Shown piece after piece: positions 53,804-61,967 of a DNA stretch of 61,967 nt (position 1 is the first letter of the stretch; each line of letters starts with the position of its first letter). Source of the stretch: Paracoccaceae bacterium (GTDB lineage: Bacteria > Pseudomonadota > Alphaproteobacteria > Rhodobacterales > Rhodobacteraceae); the NCBI GenBank assembly GCA_026710155.1, contig JAPORQ010000031.1, positions 1 through 61,967 of the forward strand, given 5' to 3'. Made by a program: the position numbers and the translations under genes. A model generated the notes under the pieces. That model worked only from the letters and a program-made list of their open reading frames with translations. It made no database searches and was not told the DNA's origin.

Positions 53804-55324
53804 TCACATCACGGCACCAATTTGCCATGGAACAAATTCCACTCCACCAAACCCAAGCCTTTCACTTCGGGTTTGTTCACCATTTGCAACCTTGATGATG
53901 AGTTCAAAGATTTCTTCGCCCTTTTGTGCAATGGAGACTCCATTGTCAACGATGTCTCCACAATTTAAATCCATATCATCAGACATGCGCCTGTACATAT
54001 CGGAATTCGTTGCAAGTTTAATGCAGGGTGTCGGCTTGTAGCCGGATACCGATCCCCTTCCCGTGGTAAAGACAATAATTGTTGAACCGGCTGCGATCTG
54101 ACCCGTGACTGAACAAGGATCAAATCCAGGACTGTCCATGAAAACAAATCCTTGTTCTGTGACTTTTTCACCAAACCGAAAGACACCATTCAATGGAGCA
54201 GTGCCGCTTTTTGCAGTTGCTCCAAGTGATTTTTCCAGAATTGTAGTCAGTCCACCGCGCTTGTTTCCAGGGCTTGGATTATTATCCATTTCACCACCGT
54301 TGAGGGCAGTGTAATCTTCCCACCAGGTTATTCTCTCGATTAGTTTCTTGCCAATCTCCACCGTTTTTGCCCGTCGGGTCAAGAGATGTTCAGCCCCATA
54401 GATTTCAGGTGTTTCAGACAGAATCGTTGTCGCTCCATGTCTGACAAGAAGGTCCGATGCATATCCGAGAGCAGGATTGGCCGTGATACCGGAATAACCA
54501 TCCGAACCCCCACACTGCATGCCAAGCATGATTTTGTCCACTGGTGCCAACTCACGACGGGTCGTGTTGGCGATGGCAAGGATTTCAGAAAGTTCGGCCA
54601 GTCCCCGTTCAACCGTCCGTCTTGTACCTCCTTCATTTTGAATTGTCATGTACCGGAACTCTCCATCAGGTCGAATTGTCCTGCCACCCACAAGATCCGC
54701 CACCTGCATGACTTCGCAACCCAAGCCAATCAAAAGGATTCCTGCAAAGTTAGGATGTTGGGCGTAGCCAGAAATAGTCCGAAAAAGGGTAGCGTATCCT
54801 TCATCTTTGGCAGATAGTCCACAGCCTCCTCCGTGAACAATCGGCACAACCCCATCAACATTCTCAAACGCATCGACCAGACCAGATTTCTCTGCTTCCT
54901 CCGCAATGAAGCGAGCCACAGAGCCTGAACAATTGACCGTGGTGATGATGCCGACATAGTTGCGGGTTCCAACACAACCGTCAGCACGATGGTATCCCAT
55001 GAAAGTGCGTTTGGTTTCGATTTTGGGAAGCGTATTGGCCTTGCTGGCGAATGCATAGTCCTGTTTGTGCGGACTCATTTCAAGGTTATGGACATGAACA
55101 TGCTCACCGATATTAATATCGCATTTTGCCTGACCAATTATCTGTCCGTACCGCAATATGGCATCCCCTTTGCCTATGGGTCTTGAAGCAACTTTATGAC
55201 CGCGTTTGATGCTGGTGTCCAAGGCTGAGTTCAATTTATAAAAGTGGTCACCCTTGGTCAGGTCACGCAATGCAATAAGAACATTATCTTGATGGCTGAG
55301 CTGGATAACGGGTCGATCTTGCAT
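53804..55324 (-). CDS. UxaA-family hydrolyase (altronate/galactarate dehydratase type)
   Basis: A 506-residue protein with the N-terminal SAF domain (NVLIALRDLTKGDHFYKL, KGDAILRYGQIIGQA) and the large catalytic domain: GYHRADGCVGTRNYVGIITT, VNCSG, VHGGGCGLS, GLGCEVMQ, MLGMQCGGSDGYSGITANPA, ETPEIYGAE and MDSPGFDPCSVTGQIAAGS. Family enzymes use iron to dehydrate sugar acids such as D-altronate and D-galactarate. Here, next to fucose-type genes, L-fuconate is a plausible substrate, normally handled by an unrelated enolase-superfamily enzyme. It is the first gene of the minus-strand transporter operon and is divergent from the GntR gene. Confidence 0.92.
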   Translation of the reverse strand: MQDRPVIQLSHQDNVLIALRDLTKGDHFYKLNSALDTSIKRGHKVASRPIGKGDAILRYGQIIGQAKCDINIGEHVHVHNLEMSPHKQDYAFASKANTLPKIETKRTFMGYHRADGCVGTRNYVGIITTVNCSGSVARFIAEEAEKSGLVDAFENVDGVVPIVHGGGCGLSAKDEGYATLFRTISGYAQHPNFAGILLIGLGCEVMQVADLVGGRTIRPDGEFRYMTIQNEGGTRRTVERGLAELSEILAIANTTRRELAPVDKIMLGMQCGGSDGYSGITANPALGYASDLLVRHGATTILSETPEIYGAEHLLTRRAKTVEIGKKLIERITWWEDYTALNGGEMDNNPSPGNKRGGLTTILEKSLGATAKSGTAPLNGVFRFGEKVTEQGFVFMDSPGFDPCSVTGQIAAGSTIIVFTTGRGSVSGYKPTPCIKLATNSDMYRRMSDDMDLNCGDIVDNGVSIAQKGEEIFELIIKVANGEQTRSERLGFGGVEFVPWQIGAVM

Positions 55325-55429
55325 TGTGATTCATTTAAAGAATTGAGTATCAAAAACTCGATGATCAAACTTGAAAAAAGTGTAATGGAAACTAACATGT
55401 CAGATTATAGTTGTCAAATTTTTTTTGTA

Positions 55430-55439
55430 TATCATGATA
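55430..55439. promoter_or_regulatory. Palindrome at the GntR start, candidate operator
   Basis: TATCATGATA is a perfect 10-bp palindrome overlapping the GntR ATG at 55434 and close to the 100-bp divergent promoter region. FCD-type regulators bind short palindromes in such places, but 10 bp is weak evidence. Confidence 0.3.
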
Positions 55440-56150
55440 ACCCATCTTTCCCAACAGGTTGACTTAAAAAAAGTCTCTCTACCGGACTACCATTCTGAAT
55501 CATTTGCCGAGGGAATCTACAGAGTATTTCGTGAAGCGATTTTATCTCTTGACTTCAAACCAGGTGAAATCATTCGAAAAAGACCGATTTGTCAGAAGTT
55601 TGGGGTATCGCGCACCCCTGTTGCCGATGCCATGCTCCGTTTAGAGAGCGAATCACTTGTTGAAATAATACCACAATCAATAACACGTGTTGCCAAACTA
55701 TCGCTCCGATCAATCCATGATGAATCCTTTCTGCGCGAGGCTCTGGAAGTAGCTGCTGTCGCTTATGCAGCAAAGCATCGCACCCAAGAACAAGTAGACA
55801 ACCTTATATCCAACTTGCGATCTCAAAAGTTGTTTGCCGAATCCAAAGATTTAAACGCCTTTTACCAGCTTGATGAAAAGTTCCACCTCATTATTCTGGA
55901 GTGCTGCCAGGTTTCCAACCTTCCGGCAACGTTGGAAAAGTTATCCACTCAGGTTCGACGAGCCCGCCTTTTACTGTTACCGAACCCGAGCCGTATCAAT
56001 AACACCGTTAATGAGCATGAGGCAATAGTTAAGGCCATCCAAATGGGAAATCCAGATTCTGCCACCAGTGCAATGCGTTCACATCTTCAGCAACTTATCA
56101 AGCATTTGGAACCTCTTGAGAAGCAATGTCCAGAATTGTTCAATGTTTGA
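55434..56150 (+). CDS. GntR-family transcriptional regulator, FCD subfamily
   Basis: A ~238-residue regulator. The winged helix (about residues 25-80) includes AEGIYRVFREAILSLDFKPG, RPICQKFGVSRTPVADAMLR and LVEIIPQSIT. The FCD ligand domain has the metal-binding residues in LDEKFHLIILECC, NEHEAIVKAI and MRSHLQQL. FCD regulators of sugar-acid loci usually sense the acid or its keto-deoxy product and repress the divergent operons. It lies between the transporter operon (-) and the AKR-fucU-lactonase operon (+). The start may be ATG 55434 or TTG 55425. Confidence 0.9.
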   Translation: MITHLSQQVDLKKVSLPDYHSESFAEGIYRVFREAILSLDFKPGEIIRKRPICQKFGVSRTPVADAMLRLESESLVEIIPQSITRVAKLSLRSIHDESFLREALEVAAVAYAAKHRTQEQVDNLISNLRSQKLFAESKDLNAFYQLDEKFHLIILECCQVSNLPATLEKLSTQVRRARLLLLPNPSRINNTVNEHEAIVKAIQMGNPDSATSAMRSHLQQLIKHLEPLEKQCPELFNV

Positions 56151-56165
56151 CAAGTCAGGATTTTA

Positions 56166-57236
56166 ATGGTTGATGCAGTACACATGAAAGCAAGCGATAC
56201 AACAGCACTCAATTCTCGCACCCGCCAACCGGTTAATTTAACTCGAATGGGCTTTGGGGGTGCACCTCTGGGAAATTTGTACAGAAAAATCAGTGAAGAC
56301 AATGCACAGTCGGCCCTTCAGGCCGCTTTTGATGCAGGCATTCGATTCTTTGATACGGCACCTCAGTATGGGCTCGGACGTTCAGAGATGCGTTTCAATC
56401 CTGCCATCCAACGTTTTGGGCGCCAGAAAATTAAATTATCAACCAAGGTTGGTCGGCTTCTTGAAGATTGTACTCCGGAAGAAGTAACTCCTGAAGCCTT
56501 TGTGGATGTTCCTCAAAAATGTATTGTCTATGACTATACATATGACGGAATAATGAAATCCTTTGAAACAAGCAAAGAGCGACTGGGAGTATCAGAGGTT
56601 GACCTTCTTTTCGTACATGATGTGGATGTTTTTACCCATGGCAGTCAGGAAGCGAGCGATGCCAAGGTGCGGGAGTTGTTTGAAGAGAGGGGGTATCATG
56701 CACTTGAGGAGCTTAGAAATAATGGCGATATTCTGGCCATCGGCGCAGGTGTCAACGAATGGCAGGTTTGCCAAAGACTTATGAATCTTGGTGATTTTGA
56801 CTGTTTCCTTTTGGCTGGTCGTTACACACTTCTGGAACAGGACGCACTCGAAACTTTCCTTCCTTCCTGCCTTAAACGAGATGTAGGCATTATTCTCGGA
56901 GGACCATATAATTCAGGAATCCTTGCTACCGGTCCTGTTGCAGGAGCAAAATATAATTACATTGAGGCTCCAAAGGATATTTTAAATCAAGTGGGCAAGA
57001 TTGATAAAGTTTGCCATTCTCATGGCGTAAGATTGATCGAAGCAGCTCTTCAATTCGTATTCGGACATCCGGCAGTGAAGTCCGTTATTCCAGGGGCTTC
57101 AAATGCTTCGGAGGTAGAAGAAAACGTTTCTATTCTTGAGAGTCGGATACCTGCACAACTTTGGTCTGATCTACAAGGGGAAGGCTTGATCCGTTCTGAT
57201 GCCCCAATTTCCAAGGAGATGCTTAATGTTACGTGA
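56166..57236 (+). CDS. Aldo/keto reductase, L-fucose (D-threo-aldose) dehydrogenase-like
   Basis: A 356-residue AKR. The tetrad is visible: Asp and Tyr in FDTAPQYGLGRSEMRF, Lys in LSTKVGRLL, and His in LLFVHDVDVF. The subgroup matches D-threo-aldose 1-dehydrogenases, which oxidise L-fucose or L-galactose to the lactone with NAD(P). Other recognisable parts: TRMGFGGAPLGNLY, AIGAGVNEWQVC and VKSVIPGASNASEVEENV. It overlaps fucU by 11 bp. Together with mutarotase and lactonase it forms the oxidative entry to the pathway. The start is ATG 56166 after AGGA, or ATG 56184. Confidence 0.9.
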   Translation: MVDAVHMKASDTTALNSRTRQPVNLTRMGFGGAPLGNLYRKISEDNAQSALQAAFDAGIRFFDTAPQYGLGRSEMRFNPAIQRFGRQKIKLSTKVGRLLEDCTPEEVTPEAFVDVPQKCIVYDYTYDGIMKSFETSKERLGVSEVDLLFVHDVDVFTHGSQEASDAKVRELFEERGYHALEELRNNGDILAIGAGVNEWQVCQRLMNLGDFDCFLLAGRYTLLEQDALETFLPSCLKRDVGIILGGPYNSGILATGPVAGAKYNYIEAPKDILNQVGKIDKVCHSHGVRLIEAALQFVFGHPAVKSVIPGASNASEVEENVSILESRIPAQLWSDLQGEGLIRSDAPISKEMLNVT

Positions 57237-57657
57237 TATTGATCCTGTATTGTCACCTGATTTGCTTTTTGCCTTGGCTTCAATGGGTCATGGCGACGAT
57301 ATAGTCATAGCTGATGCAAATTACCCTGGAGCCAGCTGTGGACCACTTTGCATTCGTGCTGACGGACTAAGTGCAAGTGTCGTTTTGAAAGCAATACTGA
57401 CTATCCTGCCATTAGATACGTTTGTTTCAGATCCAGCAATTTCAATGCAGGTCGTTGGTAAGCCAGAGGTTGTTCCAGATGCAGTTCAAGACTTTCAATC
57501 CATCATAAACAAATATGCTGATCATCCGGCAACGATCACAAGCTTGGAGAGGTTCAAGTTCTATGAAAGAGCATCACAAGCTTATGCAGTTGTGCTAACC
57601 GGAGAGCGCCGGCTGTACGGCAACATCATTCTCAAGAAAGGTGTAATTGGCTCGTGA
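57226..57657 (+). CDS. fucU: L-fucose mutarotase (FucU/RbsD family)
   Basis: A 143-residue RbsD/FucU protein interconverting the alpha and beta anomers of the sugar. The family motif with the catalytic histidine is ALASMGHGDDIVIADANYPG, followed by DGLSASVVLKAILTILPLDT, RFKFYERASQAYAVVLTGE and YGNIILKKGV. ATG 57226 has AAGGAGAT upstream, which decides it over an earlier in-frame start inside the AKR gene. It overlaps the lactonase start by 4 bp (GTGA). FucU-type sequence is the best pointer to L-fucose as the substrate. Confidence 0.9.
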   Translation: MLRDIDPVLSPDLLFALASMGHGDDIVIADANYPGASCGPLCIRADGLSASVVLKAILTILPLDTFVSDPAISMQVVGKPEVVPDAVQDFQSIINKYADHPATITSLERFKFYERASQAYAVVLTGERRLYGNIILKKGVIGS

Positions 57658-58487
57658 GAATTGATGCCCATCAGCATTTCTGGAAGCTGGACCGAGGGGA
57701 TTATGGATGGTTGAACCCTGAACTAGGAACGATTTATCGAGATTTTTTACCCGAAGACATCAAGCCGTTTCTTTCACACCATAATATTTCTGGTACAATA
57801 CTTGTCCAGGCTGCTCCAACAGTTGCTGAAACAGAATTCCTTCTCCAACTTGCCGAAGAGGTACCTTTCATAAAAGGAGTTGTTGGGTGGGTTGATTTTG
57901 AAAGATCTGATTCAGCCGAAGAAATTTTTTGCCTTGCTGAACATTCCTCCCTTGTGGGGCTTAGGCCGATGATTCAAGATATTGATGACATTGATTGGAT
58001 GCTTGGTGACAGATTGCAACCTGCATTTGAAGCCCTGATCGAAGCCAATCTTGCATTTGACGCGTTAACATTGCCACTGCACCTAGCAAATTTACTCAAA
58101 ATCCTTGCCAAATACAATGAGATGCGCGTGGTTATTGATCACGCTTCCAAACCACAGATTAGAAGCGAACAATATTCTGATTGGGCAATGAACATGAAGA
58201 TAATAGCATCTGAAACAAATGCTTTTTGCAAATTGTCGGGGCTAGTTACAGAAGCAAGTGATAAATGGACAGTTGATGACATCAGGCCATATGTGGACCA
58301 TTTACTTGATACATTTGGCACAGGGAGACTTATCTGGGGAAGTGATTGGCCAGTTTGTACACTTGCAGCCAGCTATGACCGTTGGTTTGAGGTCACCAGT
58401 AGACTACTCGAAAGTCTGAGTGAAAAAGAACGGCAAGCCATTTTGGGTTATAATGCCAGGATAGCATATAAATTAGGTGATGGCTAA
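57654..58487 (+). CDS. L-fuconolactonase-like amidohydrolase
   Basis: A 277-residue amidohydrolase-2 protein starting MRIDAHQHFWKLDRGDYGWL with the H-x-H metal motif. Further features: GTILVQAAPTVAETEFLLQL, GVVGWVDFER, LVGLRPMIQDIDD, VVIDHASKP, CKLSGLVTEA and LIWGSDWPVCTLAASY, which has the essential aspartate. It would open L-fucono-lactone to L-fuconate. The start is GTG 57654 inside the fucU stop. It is the last gene of the operon, with a terminator 44 bp downstream. Confidence 0.9.
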   Translation: MRIDAHQHFWKLDRGDYGWLNPELGTIYRDFLPEDIKPFLSHHNISGTILVQAAPTVAETEFLLQLAEEVPFIKGVVGWVDFERSDSAEEIFCLAEHSSLVGLRPMIQDIDDIDWMLGDRLQPAFEALIEANLAFDALTLPLHLANLLKILAKYNEMRVVIDHASKPQIRSEQYSDWAMNMKIIASETNAFCKLSGLVTEASDKWTVDDIRPYVDHLLDTFGTGRLIWGSDWPVCTLAASYDRWFEVTSRLLESLSEKERQAILGYNARIAYKLGDG

Positions 58488-58530
58488 CGGAATTGATAAA
58501 CAAAAGTGGTTTGGCTTTCATAAACAAATT

Positions 58531-58560
58531 AGGGGGATGTACTTATTTCCCCCTTTATTT
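58531..58560 (+). terminator. Rho-independent terminator after the lactonase gene
   Basis: AGGGGGA and TCCCCCT form a GC stem around a ~10-base loop, followed by TTATTT. It ends the AKR-fucU-lactonase operon. A second inverted repeat (ATTAAGG / CCTTAAT, about 58563-58588) lies just behind it. Confidence 0.7.
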
Positions 58561-58702
58561 AATATTAAGGTGCCCTTGACCCTTAATTATATTGAGGGGT
58601 AAGAATTCGTTGGTTTGTGTAAATGATTCGACTGTTCTTGAAAGAATAGTACTGGTTTTTCAGGTCTCAATGGACTGTCACTCGTAAAGGGATATTGATT
58701 TG

Positions 58703-60406
58703 ATGGGATTCAAGGCTCCCATAGAAGAATACAGATTTCTGTTCAACCGGATTTTTGATCTGGATGATCTGTTGCAAACAGGAGATTTTGGTGATGTCGA
58801 TAAGGAAGACATTGATTTTTTTCTTGAAACCATAGCCAAAGTTGCCGAGGAGACAATCGCCCCGCTTCAAAGGGCTGGTGACAGGCATCCGGCTCAATTG
58901 GAAAACGGTGTGGTGAAAACCTCACCTGGTTACAAGAAAGGTTATGAGGTCTTGACCGAATCCGGTTTGGTCGGAGTTTCAGCCGACATGAAATATGGCG
59001 GATTGGGATTACCCAAGCTCGTACAAAATGCCCTGAATGAATTTGTCAACGGTGCATGCATGTCGTTGGGATTAAATCCACTTCTAACCCAGGGTCAAAT
59101 TGAAGCACTCGAGCTTTTCGCCTCCGAGGAGATCAAGGACCATGTCATTCCCAAACTATTATCGGGGGAATGGTATGGAACCATGAACATCACTGAACCA
59201 CAAGCGGGTTCTGATGTTGGTGGAATTAAAACTGTGGCTCGACAGATCGATTCCAGCGAGTATGAAATCACAGGGCAAAAAATTTTCATCAGCTGGGCGG
59301 ATGCGGATTTCAGCCAAAATGTGTGCCATTTGGTACTGGCAAGGCTTTCGGATTCTCCACCTGGTTCAAAAGGACTTTCACTCTTTCTGGTTCCCAAATA
59401 CCTTCCTGATGGTGAGGGTCATTACAAAATCCGGAATCAGCTCCAAATTCTTTCTCTTGAGGATAAATTGGGGTTGCATGGTTCCCCGACAGCTGTGGTT
59501 AGTTATGATCGGGCCTTGGGCAAGATTGTTGGTCAACCCAATGAAGGATTGAAAGCCATGTTTGCAATGATGAACAGTGCAAGATTGGGGGTAGGATCTC
59601 AGGGGGTTGGTGTTGCCGAAGCTTCATTACAATCAGCAGAATACTATTCCAGGGAAAGGATTCAGGGGAAAAACAGGGATGGCCAATCATTATCATTAAG
59701 TGAGCACCCGGATATTAAGCGAATGCTTGCAGTAATGAGGGCCCAGGTATTTGTGGCCAGAGCCATTTGTTCATACTGTGCCTATTCACTTGATAAGGCC
59801 AAAATGACCAATGATCAGAAATGGATTGATAGGGCAGGGTTGTTAACACCGATTGCCAAGTATTTTGGGTCGGAAACAGGGGTTGATGTATCCATGGCCG
59901 GCATCAGGATTCATGGAGGCATCGGTTATATTGAGGAAACTGGTGTTTCACAGTATTTCCGGGACTCGATCGTTACGACCATATATGAGGGAACCAATGG
60001 TATCCAGGCCAATGATCTCCTGTTGAGAAAGCTGGGCAAGAATGGTGTCACCGTTCACACTTTGATTGATGAAATCATTGAAAAAATATCCTCAATGGAG
60101 CCACATGATTCAATAGATGCTTCATTTGTTCTGGAAGCAGCCAACAAAATCAAGGAAGCAACCAATTGGCTTATGCGGCAATCAGACCAATCAAGCAGGT
60201 TGACGGGCGCTCAAGCCTATTTAAGATCGATTGGTCTTTTATTGGGCGGTTATTTCCACTATTTGGCAAGTACTCATTCTGATGCCAATGATAACAAAAA
60301 GGTAATCGCCTTGGTCTACTTCAAAAGATTATTTCCCAAGATCCATGCACTTTGTGATGAGGTGATGGCTGGCTGTTCTGATCTGGATGCCATCAAGTTC
60401 GATTGA
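58703..60406 (+). CDS. Acyl-CoA dehydrogenase (long, C-terminal-extended DmdC/AcdA-like type)
   Basis: A 567-residue flavoprotein. It has YGGLGLPKLVQNALNEF, the FAD/substrate motif MNITEPQAGSDVGGIKTVA, ITGQKIFISWAD, NSARLGVGSQGVGVAEASLQ, IHGGIGYIEETGVSQYFRDS, TTIYEGTNGIQANDLLLRKL and a C-terminal extra helical domain. This length class includes 3-methylmercaptopropionyl-CoA dehydrogenases (DmdC) and medium-chain AcdA-like enzymes; the substrate cannot be told here. ATG 58703 was preferred to TTG 58700. The MBL-fold gene follows after 25 bp. Confidence 0.9.
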   Translation: MGFKAPIEEYRFLFNRIFDLDDLLQTGDFGDVDKEDIDFFLETIAKVAEETIAPLQRAGDRHPAQLENGVVKTSPGYKKGYEVLTESGLVGVSADMKYGGLGLPKLVQNALNEFVNGACMSLGLNPLLTQGQIEALELFASEEIKDHVIPKLLSGEWYGTMNITEPQAGSDVGGIKTVARQIDSSEYEITGQKIFISWADADFSQNVCHLVLARLSDSPPGSKGLSLFLVPKYLPDGEGHYKIRNQLQILSLEDKLGLHGSPTAVVSYDRALGKIVGQPNEGLKAMFAMMNSARLGVGSQGVGVAEASLQSAEYYSRERIQGKNRDGQSLSLSEHPDIKRMLAVMRAQVFVARAICSYCAYSLDKAKMTNDQKWIDRAGLLTPIAKYFGSETGVDVSMAGIRIHGGIGYIEETGVSQYFRDSIVTTIYEGTNGIQANDLLLRKLGKNGVTVHTLIDEIIEKISSMEPHDSIDASFVLEAANKIKEATNWLMRQSDQSSRLTGAQAYLRSIGLLLGGYFHYLASTHSDANDNKKVIALVYFKRLFPKIHALCDEVMAGCSDLDAIKFD

Positions 60407-60431
60407 AACAATCGGTTTTGAAAGAAATTTA

Positions 60432-61457
60432 ATGACCATAGCCTTCCCATACTCTGAAAAGCCAGAGGATGAACATCCCGTCATCATTGAGGAGGGGATC
60501 CTTTGGTTTAGATTGCCACTTCCCATGGCCCTTGATCATGTCAATGTTTTTGTCTTTGAAGAAGATCATGGCTGGACAATAATCGATACCGGGTTTTATA
60601 CCAGGCGAGGGGTTGAAATCTGGCAGAATATAATTGCTAAGCACCTTGATCCAAAACCTGTAAACCGGGTAATAGTAACTCATTATCACCCTGACCACAT
60701 TGGTATGGCTGGTTGGCTTGGATCAGAATTTAATGCCGAAATAGTTACTACCAGGATTTCCTGGTTGTTGGCTCGTATGCTGGTTCTTGATGTTCAGGAA
60801 AAACCCACCGATGAAATCATTTCCTACTTTAAGAATGCAGGCATGACAAAGGAGAAACTGGAAGAAAGGAAAAATTCCAGACCATTTAATTTTGCTGACG
60901 TGGTTCATCACATTCCCCTGGGGTACACCAGAATATCCGAGGCTGATACCATTATGATAGGTAAAAGGAACTGGACCGTCAGGATTGGCCATGGCCATGC
61001 TCCCTCACATGCAACCTTTTGGTCAGAGGATGGAAGTATGTGTTTGGGAGGGGATCAGTTTCTACCAGATATTACTCCCAATATCGGTGTTTATGCCACG
61101 GAACCCGAAGCAAATCCCTTGAAAGAATGGTTGGAGTCTTGCCGGATATTTTATGAAACGACAAATAATGAAACATTGGTGCTGGCTGGACACAAGTCTC
61201 CCTTTAGGGGTGTCAAGGAGCGTTTGGGTCAACTCATCGATCATCATAAGGTCTGTCTGGACAGTTTGTTGTCTTATTTATCCGAGCCAAGAACAGTTAT
61301 TGAGTGCTTTGAAATCCTATTTGGAAGAAGAATCCCCGAAAGGGAATTCGGGTTGGCAACAGCCGAGGCATATGCCCACCTGAATTTTTTGTGGAAGGAA
61401 GGGAAAATTAGCAGAACCCTTCATGAGGAAGGTTATTTCACCTGGCAATTGAAGTGA
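60432..61457 (+). CDS. MBL-fold metallo-hydrolase
   Basis: A 341-residue metallo-beta-lactamase-fold hydrolase. VNVFVFEEDHGWTIIDTGFY is the N-terminal strand pair, VIVTHYHPDHIGMAG holds the H-x-H-x-D-H metal motif, IGHGHAPSHATFW a further metal histidine, CLGGDQFLPDITPN the bridging aspartate, and LVLAGHKSPFRG the final histidine. The C-terminal ~70 residues are a helical winged-like tail seen in several such hydrolases next to CoA-metabolism genes. Substrate unknown. It is probably co-transcribed with the acyl-CoA dehydrogenase. ATG 60432 was chosen over a start overlapping that gene. Confidence 0.88.
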   Translation: MTIAFPYSEKPEDEHPVIIEEGILWFRLPLPMALDHVNVFVFEEDHGWTIIDTGFYTRRGVEIWQNIIAKHLDPKPVNRVIVTHYHPDHIGMAGWLGSEFNAEIVTTRISWLLARMLVLDVQEKPTDEIISYFKNAGMTKEKLEERKNSRPFNFADVVHHIPLGYTRISEADTIMIGKRNWTVRIGHGHAPSHATFWSEDGSMCLGGDQFLPDITPNIGVYATEPEANPLKEWLESCRIFYETTNNETLVLAGHKSPFRGVKERLGQLIDHHKVCLDSLLSYLSEPRTVIECFEILFGRRIPEREFGLATAEAYAHLNFLWKEGKISRTLHEEGYFTWQLK

Positions 61458-61612
61458 TCTTTCCAGTCATAAAGGGATTCATTTTTGCTATATATTTTGA
61501 CTAAACATTGTGAATTTGTTGGGTTCCAAGAAAATATGATTATATTAATGCACAACCATCAATTGGTAATTTGAAATATTGCACTACAACTTTTTAAATT
61601 AAGGAAAACCTC

Positions 61613-61747
61613 GTGTCGGAATATGAACATGGTTCGATGAATGTTGAGCAAAACGAAAAGGATTTTGCTTCCTTTATAAAATATTCAAGAAATGTAATCA
61701 TTATCGCAATCCTGGTCCTGATCTTTCTCGCAATATTCAACAGTTGA
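61613..61747 (+). CDS. aa3-type cytochrome c oxidase subunit IV
   Basis: A 44-residue protein, MSEYEHGSMNVEQNEKDFAS then FIKYSRNVIIIAILVLIFLA and IFNS, with one membrane helix. The pattern (short acidic start with HGSM, QExxF-like motif, then a single helix) is that of the small subunit IV found almost only in alphaproteobacterial aa3 oxidases. The start is GTG 61613 with AAGGAAAA 8-13 bases upstream. It is monocistronic here; the large oxidase subunits lie outside the window. Too short for many gene finders. Confidence 0.88.
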   Translation: MSEYEHGSMNVEQNEKDFASFIKYSRNVIIIAILVLIFLAIFNS

Positions 61748-61876
61748 TCAGCAATTTCCCTCAAAAGGGCCAACTCCCAGAGTGAAGATATATTTGAATA
61801 CGTTTTTGAAAACTGCTTACGATAATTTCGCTTCTGTGACCGCCAATACCAATTAGAATCTATCTTTGTAACTATT

Positions 61877-61967
61877 CAGGTATCCTGAGTGCCATGAAAA
61901 TAGGTAAAATCGGCATTTCCCAATATATTTTTCTGTACAATCCTTTGCATTTTTGTCTATAAAATTC
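61877..61967. repeat. Dispersed ~90-bp repeat, copy 2 (cut by the window end)
   Basis: From CAGGTATCCTGAGTGCC to TTTTTGTCTATAAAATTC at the last base, matching 12253-12342. On the minus strand the frame is open from the window end to TAG at 61872-61874 (EFYRQKCKGLYRKIYWEMPI, then LPIFMALRIPE), so this may be the 3' end of a gene lying beyond the window, of which copy 1 is a decayed piece. Confidence 0.7.

Overview
The window reads as chromosomal DNA of an alphaproteobacterium of fairly low GC (by eye near 40%). Four things support this. An initiator tRNA-fMet follows the 23S and 5S rRNA genes. A 44-residue aa3-type cytochrome oxidase subunit IV of the alphaproteobacterial kind lies near the right end. 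A plant/alphaproteobacterial-type glutamate-cysteine ligase sits next to rsmE. The orders SDR/uvrC/pgsA/moaD/moaE and pyrB/pyrC-like/plsY are also alphaproteobacterial. I cannot name the genus.

Layout. 1-595: 3' end of a 23S rRNA gene, 5S rRNA and tRNA-fMet. 600-12500: an accessory island directly behind the tRNA, holding a chimeric relic (622-1029), a multiply broken Fic gene, a complete IS1595-family element (2776-5152, perfect 8-bp target duplication) carrying a methyltransferase-HNH passenger with a 9-G tract, a hipBA pair with frameshifted hipA, and an apparently intact type III restriction-modification system. 12530-16845: housekeeping-like genes (ThDP enzyme, S49 peptidase, SDR) with an IS5-like relic. 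17337-20268: a three-gene ABC-3C-type conflict system inserted between the SDR gene and uvrC-pgsA-moaD-moaE (20608-23809). 24546-29922: a second inserted unit on the minus strand, a DUF4143 AAA ATPase translationally coupled to a 1354-residue NACHT-like NTPase with a C-terminal PD-(D/E)xK nuclease, preceded by a perfect 36-bp palindrome. This pair is the best candidate for an undescribed system.

30384-46126 is mostly core: a peptide-binding protein, OmpA-like protein, ubiA, rsmE, gshA, plsY, a non-catalytic dihydroorotase homologue, pyrB, a UDG, moaB, a DsbD-like protein, algH and tsaC. It is interrupted by a dead membrane-protease-like relic (38227-38777). 46370-47990 holds two transposase-less mini-elements with IS1595-type ends on either side of a secreted Calx-beta protein.

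48105-58487 looks like an L-fucose (or related 6-deoxysugar) catabolic locus. One arm is a sugar ABC transporter plus a UxaA-family dehydratase; the divergent arm is a GntR/FCD regulator, an L-fucose-dehydrogenase-like aldo/keto reductase, a FucU mutarotase and a fuconolactonase. Together they would import the sugar, oxidise it to the lactone, open it to L-fuconate and dehydrate it. The last cleavage enzyme is not visible unless the nearby transaldolase-like protein supplies it. The right end has an acyl-CoA dehydrogenase, an MBL-fold hydrolase, the oxidase subunit, and a second copy of a ~90-bp repeat also found at 12253-12342.

All calls come from reading the sequence; no database or structure search was run.
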